14,191 bases of DNA from Candidatus Heimdallarchaeota archaeon AB_125 (GTDB taxonomy: Archaea; Asgardarchaeota; Heimdallarchaeia; Heimdallarchaeales; Heimdallarchaeaceae): assembly GCA_001940755.1 (NCBI GenBank), contig MEHH01000037.1, forward strand, positions 1 through 14,191, given 5' to 3'. This document shows positions 1 to 6,802 of the stretch, in pieces. A program made the translations under genes and the position numbers. Every line of letters starts with the position of its first letter. Position 1 is the first letter of the stretch. A model generated the notes under the pieces. That model was given only the letters and a program-made list of their open reading frames with translations, searched no databases and had not been told where the DNA came from.

Positions 1-1
1 T

Positions 2-193
2 GCTAATACAGGAGAAATTTTATTTGGAGAAACAGTCTCATATGACAAATCTCCTCAATATGTTACTCCCTTACCTAAGAAACAAGCTGATGTTATCTTT
101 GAAGCAGGTGAAGCAACTTTCTGTCCCTATTGTGGTCATAAACCTCCAGCAGGGTCACAATTCTGTGAAAACTGTGGTTCAAAATTAACATAG
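2..193 (+). CDS. C-terminal end of a zinc-ribbon protein (partial)
   Basis: The reading frame is open from the window edge and ends at a TAG at 191-193, giving 63 residues of a longer protein. The last 24 residues form a double CxxC zinc ribbon (CPYCG, then CENCG about 15 residues later) directly before the stop. This type of terminal zinc ribbon is common on archaeal membrane or signalling proteins as an accessory domain and does not itself define a function. The part before the ribbon (ending in a KKQADV segment) is not recognisable. The protein body lies outside the window, so the family cannot be named. The gene runs into the next one tail-to-tail with an 18-base T-rich spacer. Confidence 0.85.
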   Translation, partial: ANTGEILFGETVSYDKSPQYVTPLPKKQADVIFEAGEATFCPYCGHKPPAGSQFCENCGSKLT

Positions 194-218
194 TTCTTTT
201 TTTCTTTTTCTTTATTTT
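194..218 (+). terminator. T-rich terminator after the zinc-ribbon gene
   Basis: A pyrimidine tract dominated by runs of T begins immediately after the TAG at 191-193 and extends into the last codons of the opposing GTPase gene. Archaeal RNA polymerase terminates at T-runs in the coding strand without needing a hairpin, so this is a reasonable terminator for the plus-strand gene. No stem-loop is visible. Confidence 0.45.
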
Positions 219-1144
219 TGAAAAGTTAAATGAACAACATCTTTATCTTTAAGTTCGTAAGTTATTCCTACCCTTTTTCTTCTTCCATTTGGGCCACCCT
301 CTAGGACTACTGCGTCTTTGAAAATGTCTCTCTTACTTTTACTTATTTTGTTTACAACATCTTCTACACTAACAGTATCTTTGAAAAACACAACTGGTTG
401 ATCTTCTATTTCATTGAAGGAATTCATAGTAAAGATTCTTATAGACTTAATAATCCCAAACATGTTTTTCTTAATTGATTCAAGATCATTCGAATAGATA
501 TTTCTTAGATTGTTATGCGATATAAGTCCAAGATTTTCTTTCTTTACTAGAATTGCAGGGATGCTTCTTGGACTGGTTTGAGTAAAACCATCACCTAATC
601 GCTTCTCTATCAATTCAATATTTTGTTGTTCTAGTTCATTTAATACTATAGCGAAATCTTCAAATGATCTTCCTAAAACCAACAAACAATCTGTTGAATA
701 TACATGAGCTAAAGTAGATTTATCATAATCCCAACCCCCTTCACTTATTGCTGGGAGTTCTACTAATTGGAACTTTATCCCTTCGTATTCTAATGCCCCG
801 TATTGGAGTTCAGTTGTTGTATATTCATAATCTTCTACAGGTATTTGTGTGCCGCACAGACTGTTTATCAAAGTACTTTTACCACTATTAGTTGTTCCTA
901 CAACAAGAAACTGTGGTGTTTCTTTTTTAGTCTTGGAACTTCGTCTAGATGTTTTTCTGGCCTGTTCTACCATCTCGATTTCATTGAGTTCGCGTCTCAA
1001 TTTATCCTTGATTTTCCTATAGTCACCTACATCCCACTGGATTTCTTTGAGTAATTTTCTGATTTCTTTTGCTCTTTCCTCTCCCACTTTTCCTTTCAGA
1101 GCATCTTTGATTTCCTCATTGATTACACTATAAGGTTTGGGCAT
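212..1144 (-). CDS. DRG/Obg-like GTPase with C-terminal TGS domain, degenerate G motifs
   Basis: 310 residues, ATG start, with a GATATATC box 24 bases upstream. Residues 1-60 are charged and helical and resemble the DRG N-terminus (DYRKIKDKLRRELNE near 41-55). A Walker A/G1 motif GTTNSGKST lies at 83-91 and a G2 threonine cluster (YTTTE) near 108-112. The stretch after it (GALEYEGIKFQLVELPAISEG) aligns well with DRG, but G3 reads ELPA where DxPG is expected, and the G4 position reads LVKKE (199-203) instead of NKxD. Residues about 249-309 form a TGS domain, an RNA- or ribosome-associated beta-grasp fold. DRG proteins act with ribosomes. This copy can probably bind phosphate, but guanine specificity and hydrolysis look compromised, so it may be a diverged paralogue. 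Family assignment is confident; activity is not. Confidence 0.85.
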   Translation of the reverse strand: MPKPYSVINEEIKDALKGKVGEERAKEIRKLLKEIQWDVGDYRKIKDKLRRELNEIEMVEQARKTSRRSSKTKKETPQFLVVGTTNSGKSTLINSLCGTQIPVEDYEYTTTELQYGALEYEGIKFQLVELPAISEGGWDYDKSTLAHVYSTDCLLVLGRSFEDFAIVLNELEQQNIELIEKRLGDGFTQTSPRSIPAILVKKENLGLISHNNLRNIYSNDLESIKKNMFGIIKSIRIFTMNSFNEIEDQPVVFFKDTVSVEDVVNKISKSKRDIFKDAVVLEGGPNGRRKRVGITYELKDKDVVHLTFQK

Positions 1145-1164
1145 ATTACTCGACCTATTTTTTT

Positions 1165-1172
1165 GATATATC
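1165..1172 (-). promoter_or_regulatory. TATA-like box of the TGS GTPase gene
   Basis: GATATATC on the minus strand is centred about 24 bases before the ATG at 1144. That spacing predicts transcription starting at or next to the start codon, as in other genes of this window. Confidence 0.4.
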
Positions 1173-1187
1173 CGACTTGAGTGCTTA

Positions 1188-2060
1188 TTAACTTTCTTTC
1201 TTAATAGCTTTTGAGACTAATCTCTCACTCAATTCCCAGAGATAATCTTGGTTCTCTATATCTTTGGTCATCTTTGCTGTTTTTGTTTCTTTACAGTCAG
1301 TAAGATATTTTCCAGTTACTCCCTCTAACTCATTTGAAGATGCAGCATATACGGAAGCAATCGCTGCTCGTTCAACTGTTCGACGGTTAGGTATTAAATC
1401 AGAAATTTTTCTATACCATTTTGGTAATCCTTCAGTAGTCAGTTGTGTTTGAACATGTCCTGGATTTGCAGCAAAAACACTAACTTTTGTTCCCTCCAAT
1501 TCTCTTTCAAGTTTGTAAGTAAATAGTACCATAGCTGTTTTAGAATTACTATAAGCCTGTTGACCTCTAAATCGTTTTTCCAGCAAAGGGTCTTTTAGTT
1601 TAATTTTGAAAAATTTGTGCATGTCTGAAGAAAGATTAACAATTCTAGAAGGTGAGTTTTTCTTTAATAATGGGAGTAAAAGCTGAGTTAGATAAAAATG
1701 AGATAAGTAATTAACTGCAAAAGTAAGTTCATACCCATCAGAAGATTCTTCTCTCTTCATCCTGAAAACTCCAGCATTATTTATCAGAACATGTAAACTT
1801 GAATAGTTATTAAAAAACTCTTCAGAAAATCGCTTGACATCATTTAGGGAAGCTAAATCACAAAGCAGGAGATCAATATTTTGGTTATTGGTAGCCTGAA
1901 TAATTTCTTCTCTAGCTGTTTCTCCCTTTTCTTGATTTCGGCAAACCATGATCACGTGTGCATCTAGAGCTGCAATCTTTAGAGCTGTTGCTTTTCCAAT
2001 TCCTGTATTTGCACCAGTTATCAAGCAAGATTTACCTTTTATCCAAGAATCGTTAGTCAA
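1188..2060 (-). CDS. Short-chain dehydrogenase/reductase, retinol-dehydrogenase/WWOX-like
   Basis: 290 residues, a usual length for this group. The Rossmann glycine motif TGANTGIG is at residues 15-22, followed by VCRN after the second strand, a pattern often seen with NADP(H). NNAG is at 94-97, the catalytic serine region NLSSD at 142-146, and the YxxxK pair is Tyr170 and Lys174. The arrangement and the ANPGHVQTQL segment resemble retinol dehydrogenase 11-14 and WW-domain oxidoreductase relatives, which reduce or oxidise lipid or aldehyde substrates. The actual substrate cannot be read from sequence. The start is a TTG; a CTATTTAC box lies 28 bases upstream, which supports it as a leaderless start. 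No membrane segment is evident. It does not form an obvious operon with its neighbours. Confidence 0.88.
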   Translation of the reverse strand: MTNDSWIKGKSCLITGANTGIGKATALKIAALDAHVIMVCRNQEKGETAREEIIQATNNQNIDLLLCDLASLNDVKRFSEEFFNNYSSLHVLINNAGVFRMKREESSDGYELTFAVNYLSHFYLTQLLLPLLKKNSPSRIVNLSSDMHKFFKIKLKDPLLEKRFRGQQAYSNSKTAMVLFTYKLERELEGTKVSVFAANPGHVQTQLTTEGLPKWYRKISDLIPNRRTVERAAIASVYAASSNELEGVTGKYLTDCKETKTAKMTKDIENQDYLWELSERLVSKAIKKES

Positions 2061-2084
2061 ACTACCACATCATAAACTGTACTT

Positions 2085-2092
2085 GTAAATAG
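2085..2092 (-). promoter_or_regulatory. TATA-like box of the first SDR gene
   Basis: CTATTTAC on the minus strand is centred 28 bases before the TTG at 2060, the spacing expected for a leaderless archaeal transcript. Confidence 0.4.
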
Positions 2093-2129
2093 ATAATAAC
2101 TCGTTCAAGTTAAAACTTTATCCAAATCA

Positions 2130-2137
2130 TTTAAAAA
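2130..2137 (+). promoter_or_regulatory. TATA-like box that decides the DUF362 gene start
   Basis: TTTAAAAA is centred about 25 bases before the ATG at 2159 but only 10 bases before the in-frame ATG at 2144. A transcript starting near 2157-2159 would exclude the upstream ATG, so 2159 is preferred. Confidence 0.5.
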
Positions 2138-2158
2138 AGTTCAATGTTTCTCAAATTC

Positions 2159-3364
2159 ATGAGTACAGAAAAAGCTAAAGTTTATTTCGGTTCTATTCAG
2201 CACGGAAAAATTGCTTCTTTTGCTTCTTTTGCTGCAAAGGTAGATAAAATCACAGAGCTTTTGCTTGAAGAAACACCGATTGAAAAGAAAGATAAGGTTG
2301 CTGTTAAGATGCATCTTGGTTTCAATGATGGCTATCAAACCATTCCGGTTTTCTTTGTTCGAAGGATAGTTGAAGCAATCAAAGCCAAAGGAGGATATCC
2401 CTTTGTTACTGATAATCCAACTTCTGTTTATAATGCTGTAAATAGAGGATATACACAAGAAACATGTGGTTGTCCAATTATTCCTATTGCTGGTGTAAAA
2501 GATGGTTATACTTCACCAGTTGAAGTCAATTACAAAGGAATAGATACATTGGAACTTGCAGGAGCATTGAAGGATGCTGATGTTTTGGTAGATTTATCTC
2601 ATGCCAAGGGTCATGGTTCATGTGGTTATGGTGGTGCAATAAAGAATCTAGCACTTGGCGGTTATTCAGGTCCTACTAGGTGGAGAAAAATTCATGGTGC
2701 ATCTCACGTTGATGAATATTGGGACAAAGCTAAAGGTAATCCAGAGCTAGCTAAGAAACTTGTTGAATCTTGTCCTTATGGAGCGCTTAATTATGATGAG
2801 GAAAAAGATGATCTCAAAAGAAACTATCATGATTGTCGTCAATGTATGACCTGTTTAGAAGTCGATGGAGGTCTAGGAGCGGTTAAGGTTCCTAAGGAAA
2901 GCTATGAAGCTTTCAACGAAATGATGGCAATAGCAACAAATGAAGTATTGAAGACATTTGAAAAAGACAAGGTGATGTACATAAATTTCTTGACGCAGAT
3001 AACGCAATTTTGTGATTGCATGGGCTTAGGTCAACTTCCTATTGTTAACGACATTGGTGTTGTTGGCAGCAAAGACATTGTCGCTGTTGAATTCGCTACA
3101 TTAGATCTAATCAAAAAAGAAGGTCTAATTGAGCAAAATATTCCTCCTTATAACAAGCATGTAAACCTCAATCCTGATGAAGACCTTCACCCCTTTACTC
3201 GCGTTCATGGTCCTTACAAAGATCCCTATGAAACTGTTGTTTTGGCTGAAAAGATGGGTATGGGTACTTCCAAGTATGAACTAGTTGAAATCTTGTCTGC
3301 TTCAGAAACTATGAAGATGGAACCTCCCAAGAGAGAGTTTGAAGGTGAACCTACCTTCTTCTAA
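2159..3364 (+). CDS. DUF362 domain protein with a [4Fe-4S]-type cysteine cluster
   Basis: 401 residues from the ATG at 2159; an in-frame ATG 15 bases upstream is less likely because of the TATA position. The N-terminal half has the DUF362 pattern: KVAVKMHLGF near 46-55, followed by segments for a mixed alpha/beta fold and DADVLVDLSHAKGHGSCGYGGAIKNLA near 139-165. Cysteines at 205 (CPYGAL) and at 226, 229 and 232 (CxxCxxC) could hold one iron-sulfur cluster, with the CP element placed before rather than after the CxxCxxC. More cysteines lie at 103/105, 155 and 285/287 (FCDCMG). DUF362 proteins are widespread in anaerobes and often fused to ferredoxin domains; their reaction is not known. It has no signal peptide, is probably cytoplasmic, and converges on arsR. 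Confidence 0.85.
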   Translation: MSTEKAKVYFGSIQHGKIASFASFAAKVDKITELLLEETPIEKKDKVAVKMHLGFNDGYQTIPVFFVRRIVEAIKAKGGYPFVTDNPTSVYNAVNRGYTQETCGCPIIPIAGVKDGYTSPVEVNYKGIDTLELAGALKDADVLVDLSHAKGHGSCGYGGAIKNLALGGYSGPTRWRKIHGASHVDEYWDKAKGNPELAKKLVESCPYGALNYDEEKDDLKRNYHDCRQCMTCLEVDGGLGAVKVPKESYEAFNEMMAIATNEVLKTFEKDKVMYINFLTQITQFCDCMGLGQLPIVNDIGVVGSKDIVAVEFATLDLIKKEGLIEQNIPPYNKHVNLNPDEDLHPFTRVHGPYKDPYETVVLAEKMGMGTSKYELVEILSASETMKMEPPKREFEGEPTFF

Positions 3365-3371
3365 TCTCCTC

Positions 3372-3390
3372 TTTTTCCATTTTTTTATTT
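3372..3390 (+). terminator. T-rich terminator after the DUF362 gene
   Basis: Two T-runs interrupted by CCA follow the TAA of the DUF362 gene within about 10 bases, in the 33-base spacer before the arsR stop codon. They fit an intrinsic archaeal T-tract terminator. No hairpin is seen. Confidence 0.45.
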
Positions 3391-3397
3391 GTTAAAT

Positions 3398-3820
3398 CTA
3401 AAATGCATTTGTATTTTGTTTGAAAATTTCGTCACTTATCCAGTTATTAAATAGATCTTTGAAATTTTCTAGGGATTTTTGAACAACAGAATAATGTGTA
3501 AATTTACCCTTCTTCCAACCCTTTATCAGATTTAGATTTTCAAGTATCCTAAGATGATAGGATATGTTAGATTGGCTTTTTCCCAATATAGCCTCTAATT
3601 CACATACACATCTATCCTTTTTCATAAGGATTCTAAGAATTAAAATTCTATCAATATGAGAAAAGGCTTCCAACTGCTTTGATAAGTCAATAAAATCTGG
3701 TTCATTGAAAATTTCCTTTCTATAGATTAGTAATTTATCATAATATTTGCTTGCATCCTCAATATCTTCACACTTTGATAGAGTTGTGATTAATTCCATC
3801 TCTTTTTTGCTATATTCCAT
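3398..3820 (-). CDS. arsR: ArsR-family transcriptional regulator, probable arsenite sensor
   Basis: 140 residues from the ATG at 3820. A GTG at 3829 is in frame but sits too close to the TATA box. Residues 1-45 are an N-terminal extension. The winged-helix core follows, with RILILRILMK, then the metal-binding helix DRCVCELEAIL containing Cys71 and Cys73, then the recognition helix KSQSNISYHLRIL (about 81-93) and the wing GKFTHYSV. The CVC pair matches the arsenite site CVCDLC of plasmid ArsR proteins, but the third cysteine is replaced by glutamate; two cysteines are known to be enough for response in some family members. It is divergent from the ACR3 exporter with a shared promoter region that holds a strong palindrome. 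Expected role: metalloid-released repressor of itself and ACR3. Antimonite or another thiol-reactive ligand is also possible. Confidence 0.9.
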   Translation of the reverse strand: MEYSKKEMELITTLSKCEDIEDASKYYDKLLIYRKEIFNEPDFIDLSKQLEAFSHIDRILILRILMKKDRCVCELEAILGKSQSNISYHLRILENLNLIKGWKKGKFTHYSVVQKSLENFKDLFNNWISDEIFKQNTNAF

Positions 3821-3842
3821 ATATTTCACTTACCTTAACAAT

Positions 3843-3850
3843 AATATAAA
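3843..3850 (-). promoter_or_regulatory. TATA box of arsR
   Basis: TTTATATT on the minus strand is centred 26-27 bases before the ATG at 3820, supporting that ATG as a leaderless start. Confidence 0.55.
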
Positions 3851-3865
3851 CTATTTTCGGTCTTA

Positions 3866-3891
3866 TTCATATCAAAATATTTTAATATGAA
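3866..3891. promoter_or_regulatory. 26-base near-perfect palindrome, candidate ArsR operator
   Basis: Half-sites TTCATAT (3866-3872) and ATATGAA (3885-3891) flank the self-complementary AAAATATTTT (3874-3883). Only one base pair (C3873 with A3884) breaks the symmetry over 26 bases. The dyad centre at 3878.5 lies almost exactly midway between the arsR TATA box (3843-3850) and the ACR3 TATA box (3906-3913), and also midway between the chosen start codons (3820 and 3937). One ArsR dimer here could control both genes. The site lies upstream of both boxes, near the positions of the two BRE elements, so blocking TFB access is a possible mechanism. Assignment to ArsR is inferred from position. Confidence 0.7.
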
Positions 3892-3905
3892 ACAATTTTT
3901 CTTGA

Positions 3906-3913
3906 TATATAAA
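3906..3913 (+). promoter_or_regulatory. TATA box of the ACR3 gene
   Basis: TATATAAA is centred 27-28 bases before the TTG at 3937. This spacing supports the TTG as the true, leaderless start; no ATG is available nearby in frame. Confidence 0.6.
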
Positions 3914-3936
3914 AAAATTGTGACGTGTGAAAATAT

Positions 3937-5001
3937 TTGAGCGAAGTTCTTGAAACTAGTCAAAGTGTTGAAGAAACCAAAAAGAAGGGAGGACTTGGAT
4001 TATTTGAAAAATTATTACCTATTTGGATTGTAATTTGTATGGCTGTTGGTATTCTTCTTTCTCTCTATGCCCCCAGTATTGCAGAAACTATTGATGGTTG
4101 GCAAGTTAGGGGGATATCAATTCCAATTGGAATCTGTCTCTTTTTTATGATGTATCCAGCTATGTTAAATCTCAAAGCTTCAGAATTGAAGAAATTAGCA
4201 AAGAATCCTAAACCAATTATACTTACTCTAATATCTAACTGGATAATCGCACCATTTGTTGGTTGGGGACTCGCAAGACTGTTTGTTCCTGGAAATGAGC
4301 AATTGATGTTTGCTATAATTCTTTTAGCTTCTAGTCCTTGCACAGCAATGGTCTTGGTTTGGGGTTATATGGCAGACGGAAATCAGGAACAAAACGTGAT
4401 TACTACAAGTATCAATACTTTAACAATAATGATTGGATATGCTCCTATGGTTGTATTGCTCTCTGGAATTTCTAATATCTCCATAGATGTTGTATCACTC
4501 ATTATATCAGTAGCATTTTTCATTGGAATTCCCCTTATATTGGGTATAGTTACTAGAGTATTAATCGTAAGAGCAAAAGGTGAAGAGTGGTTTAAGAACA
4601 AATTCGTCCCAGTTGTTGGTAAAATATCAATAGTAGCTTTACTAACAACATTAGTTGTTCTGTTCTCATTAAATGGTAATGTAATGATAAGCAATTTCAA
4701 TTTACTATTGCTAGTATCGGTACCACTGTTGCTAGGTTTCATCATAGTAGTCGGTTATAATCTACTCATCACTCGATTCACAAAACTAGCATATAAAGAA
4801 GGAGTGATTACTGTCATTATTGGATCATCAAGTCATTTTGAAATAGCTATTGCAACTGCTATAGCGATTTATGGAGTCGGCTCAGTTGCAGCTCTAGGCA
4901 CCACTATGGGTCTATTTTGGGAAATACCGATCATGGTTGGTCTAGTATATCTTGCGAAATTTCTTAAAAAGAAAAATTGGTGGAAAGAAACACCAACGTG
5001 A
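3937..5001 (+). CDS. acr3: ACR3-family arsenite exporter
   Basis: 354 residues, the usual length, with about ten membrane segments beginning near residue 25 after a charged N-terminal tail. Family hallmarks are visible: SNWIIAPFVGWGL (100-112), SSPCTAMVLVWGYM (132-145) with the conserved Cys135 of helix 4, SSSHFEIAIATAIAIYG (297-313), and GSVAALGTTMGLFWEIPIMV (315-334) with the conserved Glu329 of helix 9. These two residues correspond to the cysteine and glutamate required in characterised Acr3 proteins. The loop after CTAMV is less typical: the usual ND pair of helix 5 reads NT (160-161). It acts in the cytoplasmic membrane, extruding As(III), probably by proton exchange. The start is TTG. 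It is divergent from arsR and shares its palindromic control region. No arsenate reductase or ArsA is visible nearby. Confidence 0.93.
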   Translation: MSEVLETSQSVEETKKKGGLGLFEKLLPIWIVICMAVGILLSLYAPSIAETIDGWQVRGISIPIGICLFFMMYPAMLNLKASELKKLAKNPKPIILTLISNWIIAPFVGWGLARLFVPGNEQLMFAIILLASSPCTAMVLVWGYMADGNQEQNVITTSINTLTIMIGYAPMVVLLSGISNISIDVVSLIISVAFFIGIPLILGIVTRVLIVRAKGEEWFKNKFVPVVGKISIVALLTTLVVLFSLNGNVMISNFNLLLLVSVPLLLGFIIVVGYNLLITRFTKLAYKEGVITVIIGSSSHFEIAIATAIAIYGVGSVAALGTTMGLFWEIPIMVGLVYLAKFLKKKNWWKETPT

Positions 5002-5004
5002 TTT

Positions 5005-5379
5005 TTATTCTTGCTTTTTCTTTCCAAGCCCAGTTGCTATCAAATCAGTAATAGGTCCGTAAGCTATTCCAGCACCGAAGGTTGCAAAACTGAAGAAAGG
5101 ATCTATCAATAGTAGAGTAACTGAAAAAGCAAGCCCAAATAATGTTCCTCTAATTCCAGCATTTACCCATTTTTGCCATTGTTCTCCTTTTAGAATAACG
5201 ATACCTTCTGCTAAACCAATAATCATTCCTAGTAAAACTCTCATTCCCCAGATACCCATTAGATAAACAATATTATCTGCATGGGTTCCTGGAATACGCA
5301 GTCCCACACCAATTATACATGCTACTCCTAATACTGCTCCTGCAAGTGTAGAAATTAAAAATCGTTTATAATTAACCAT
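5005..5379 (-). CDS. Small four-helix membrane protein, unknown function
   Basis: 124 residues from the ATG at 5379; an in-frame TTG at 5388 is an alternative and would better fit leaderless spacing from the TATA-like box at 5409-5416. Hydrophobic, glycine-rich segments at about 7-27, 40-63, 74-93 and 100-117 predict four membrane helices, ending in a basic tail GLGKKKQE. Paired glycines and small residues (LAGAVLGVACIIGVG; GIRGTLFGLAFS) suggest tight helix packing. I do not recognise a family. Its stop codon is 3 bases from that of ACR3, so the two genes are convergent and not co-transcribed; a link to arsenic cannot be claimed. A short dyad lies in its promoter. Confidence 0.75.
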   Translation of the reverse strand: MVNYKRFLISTLAGAVLGVACIIGVGLRIPGTHADNIVYLMGIWGMRVLLGMIIGLAEGIVILKGEQWQKWVNAGIRGTLFGLAFSVTLLLIDPFFSFATFGAGIAYGPITDLIATGLGKKKQE

Positions 5380-5395
5380 CTTTCTCAAAATTACT

Positions 5396-5411
5396 ATGTT
5401 AGAAGTAACAT
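5396..5411. promoter_or_regulatory. Dyad next to the TATA box of the four-helix membrane gene
   Basis: ATGTTA and TAACAT form a perfect 6-base inverted repeat around GAAG. On the minus strand it lies just downstream of, and overlapping, the TATA-like TTTTTATG (5409-5416) and before the predicted start site. A dyad between TATA box and transcription start is a typical repressor position in archaea. The half-site differs from the arsR palindrome. Confidence 0.35.
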
Positions 5412-5457
5412 AAAAATTCTATGCAAAGACAAGAATCTACAATGGAAATTACAAATA

Positions 5458-5465
5458 TTATTAAA
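5458..5465 (+). promoter_or_regulatory. TATA-like box of the two-helix membrane gene
   Basis: TTATTAAA is centred 28 bases before the ATG at 5490, which fits a leaderless transcript beginning at that codon. Confidence 0.45.
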
Positions 5466-5489
5466 TTTCTAAACTTTCCTAAATAATGT

Positions 5490-5810
5490 ATGAATCAAAA
5501 ACGAAAGGAGGAAAAAGAAGTAGGTTGGATTTCTAAACGTTTTTTCAGAGGATTCAAAGCTTTTGGAAGAAGGTACTTTACTTTTGGTTCTAACCGATGG
5601 CGCAAGAGAATCAAATATGATAGAGAACTTAGAAGAGGTTCTCCTGCCCTTCAAATTGTTTGGATTTTGATTTTAATTATACTCTTAATTGTCCTTAGAG
5701 GAAAAAATACTATCTATATCCTGTACGTCTTTCTTCCCTTCTATCTAATACTACTGCTTTGGGAGATATGGACAATGGGTGCACCTGATAAAGAAAGAAA
5801 AAGAGAATAA
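5490..5810 (+). CDS. Small basic two-helix membrane protein, unknown function
   Basis: 106 residues with an ATG start. Residues 1-50 are strongly basic (clusters of Lys and Arg, with aromatic residues in KRFFRGFKAFGRRYFTFG), then two membrane segments at about 53-69 and 74-97 separated by a short RGKN turn, and a charged tail. The layout suggests a cytoplasmic basic domain tied to the membrane by a helical hairpin; by the positive-inside rule both ends would be cytoplasmic. No recognised family or catalytic motif. It is followed 47 bases later by the carbamoyltransferase gene on the same strand, but that gene has its own TATA box, so co-transcription is not required. It is supported as real by its promoter, ATG and membrane pattern. 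Confidence 0.65.
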   Translation: MNQKRKEEKEVGWISKRFFRGFKAFGRRYFTFGSNRWRKRIKYDRELRRGSPALQIVWILILIILLIVLRGKNTIYILYVFLPFYLILLLWEIWTMGAPDKERKRE

Positions 5811-5826
5811 CAAGTCGTATCGAACA

Positions 5827-5834
5827 TTTTAAAA
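5827..5834 (+). promoter_or_regulatory. TATA box of the ornithine carbamoyltransferase gene
   Basis: TTTTAAAA is centred 27-28 bases before the GTG at 5858. This supports the GTG rather than the ATG three codons later. Confidence 0.5.
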
Positions 5835-5857
5835 ATCTTCTTTCTATTTTTGACCAA

Positions 5858-6796
5858 GTGAGTAAAATGGATTTGAAAGGTAGATCACTTTTATCATTAG
5901 AGGATTTCACTGCAAATGAAATCCGTTTTCTTCTTGATGAATCTAAACGATTGAAAGCTGATTTTAAAGCTTATAAAAGAACCAAACCACTTTCTGGTTT
6001 AACTCTAGGAATGATTTTCCAAAAACGTTCTACTCGTACTAGAGTTTCAACAGAGGTCGCAATGTATAATCTAGGCGGTCATGCAATCTTCCTGAGTTCA
6101 GCTGACATCCAACTTGGTGGTGGAGAAACTGTTAAGGACACATCTCGAGTTTTAACACGAATGGTTGACGGTGTGCTTGCTCGAGTATATTCACATGATG
6201 ACGTCGTTGAACTAGCAGAATACTCAACTGTTCCAGTAATTAACGCTCTTTCAGATAAGTATCATCCACTTCAGATTCTTGCTGATCTTCTTACAATAGA
6301 AGAACACAAAGGTGATTTAGCTGGATTGAAACTAGCTTGGGTTGGAGATGGAAACAATGTCTGTAACTCGTTATTGATCGGTTGTGCAAAAATGGGAATG
6401 AACATGTCAGTAGCTACTCCAAAGGGTTATGAACCTCCTTCTGATGTTGTAGAAAAAGCTAAGGATTATGCAGATGAAACAGGAGCAGAGATTGTAATCA
6501 CTAATGATGCTATTGCAGCCGTAACTAGTGCAGATATTGTTGTAACTGACACTTTCGTCTCTATGGGTGAAGAAGAAGAAGCTGCAGCTAAACTCAAAGA
6601 GTTTGAAAACTATATTGTTACAGAAGAGCTTGTTGCGTATGCCAAACCAAACTATATCTTCATGCATTGTTTACCTTACAAACACAAAGAAGCAACAGAA
6701 GAAGTATTTGAGAGTAAAAACAGCGTAGTGTTTGATGAAGCTGAAAACAGACTTCACACAGTTATGGCAGTTCTTAATTGTTTTATGGGTGGTTAA
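5858..6796 (+). CDS. argF: Ornithine carbamoyltransferase
   Basis: 312 residues, the normal length, cytoplasmic. It transfers the carbamoyl group from carbamoyl phosphate to ornithine to give citrulline. Carbamoyl-phosphate motif STRTR is at 58-62, HPLQ at 136-139, the second-domain WVGDGNNV at 161-168, the ornithine loop DTFVSMG at 231-237, and HCLP at 270-273. The SMG loop favours ornithine over aspartate or acetylornithine. After HCLP the usual arginine-containing stretch is replaced by YKHKEAT, a mild departure that may reflect lineage. The start is GTG, supported by the TATA box. No other arginine biosynthesis or arginine deiminase gene is in the window, so an anabolic or catabolic role cannot be decided. 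It converges on the surface-protein gene with a 6-base gap. Confidence 0.93.
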   Translation: MSKMDLKGRSLLSLEDFTANEIRFLLDESKRLKADFKAYKRTKPLSGLTLGMIFQKRSTRTRVSTEVAMYNLGGHAIFLSSADIQLGGGETVKDTSRVLTRMVDGVLARVYSHDDVVELAEYSTVPVINALSDKYHPLQILADLLTIEEHKGDLAGLKLAWVGDGNNVCNSLLIGCAKMGMNMSVATPKGYEPPSDVVEKAKDYADETGAEIVITNDAIAAVTSADIVVTDTFVSMGEEEEAAAKLKEFENYIVTEELVAYAKPNYIFMHCLPYKHKEATEEVFESKNSVVFDEAENRLHTVMAVLNCFMGG

Positions 6797-6802
6797 ACCG
6801 CC

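Noticed and set aside
803..1054. An 83-codon plus-strand open frame opposite the GTPase gene
   Set aside because: Its product is phenylalanine- and cysteine-rich, typical of the antisense of a charged coding region, and it overlies the conserved G1 region of the GTPase. No promoter was seen for it.
2141..2458. A 105-codon minus-strand open frame opposite the DUF362 gene
   Set aside because: It overlaps a strongly conserved coding region and its translation has no recognisable motif.
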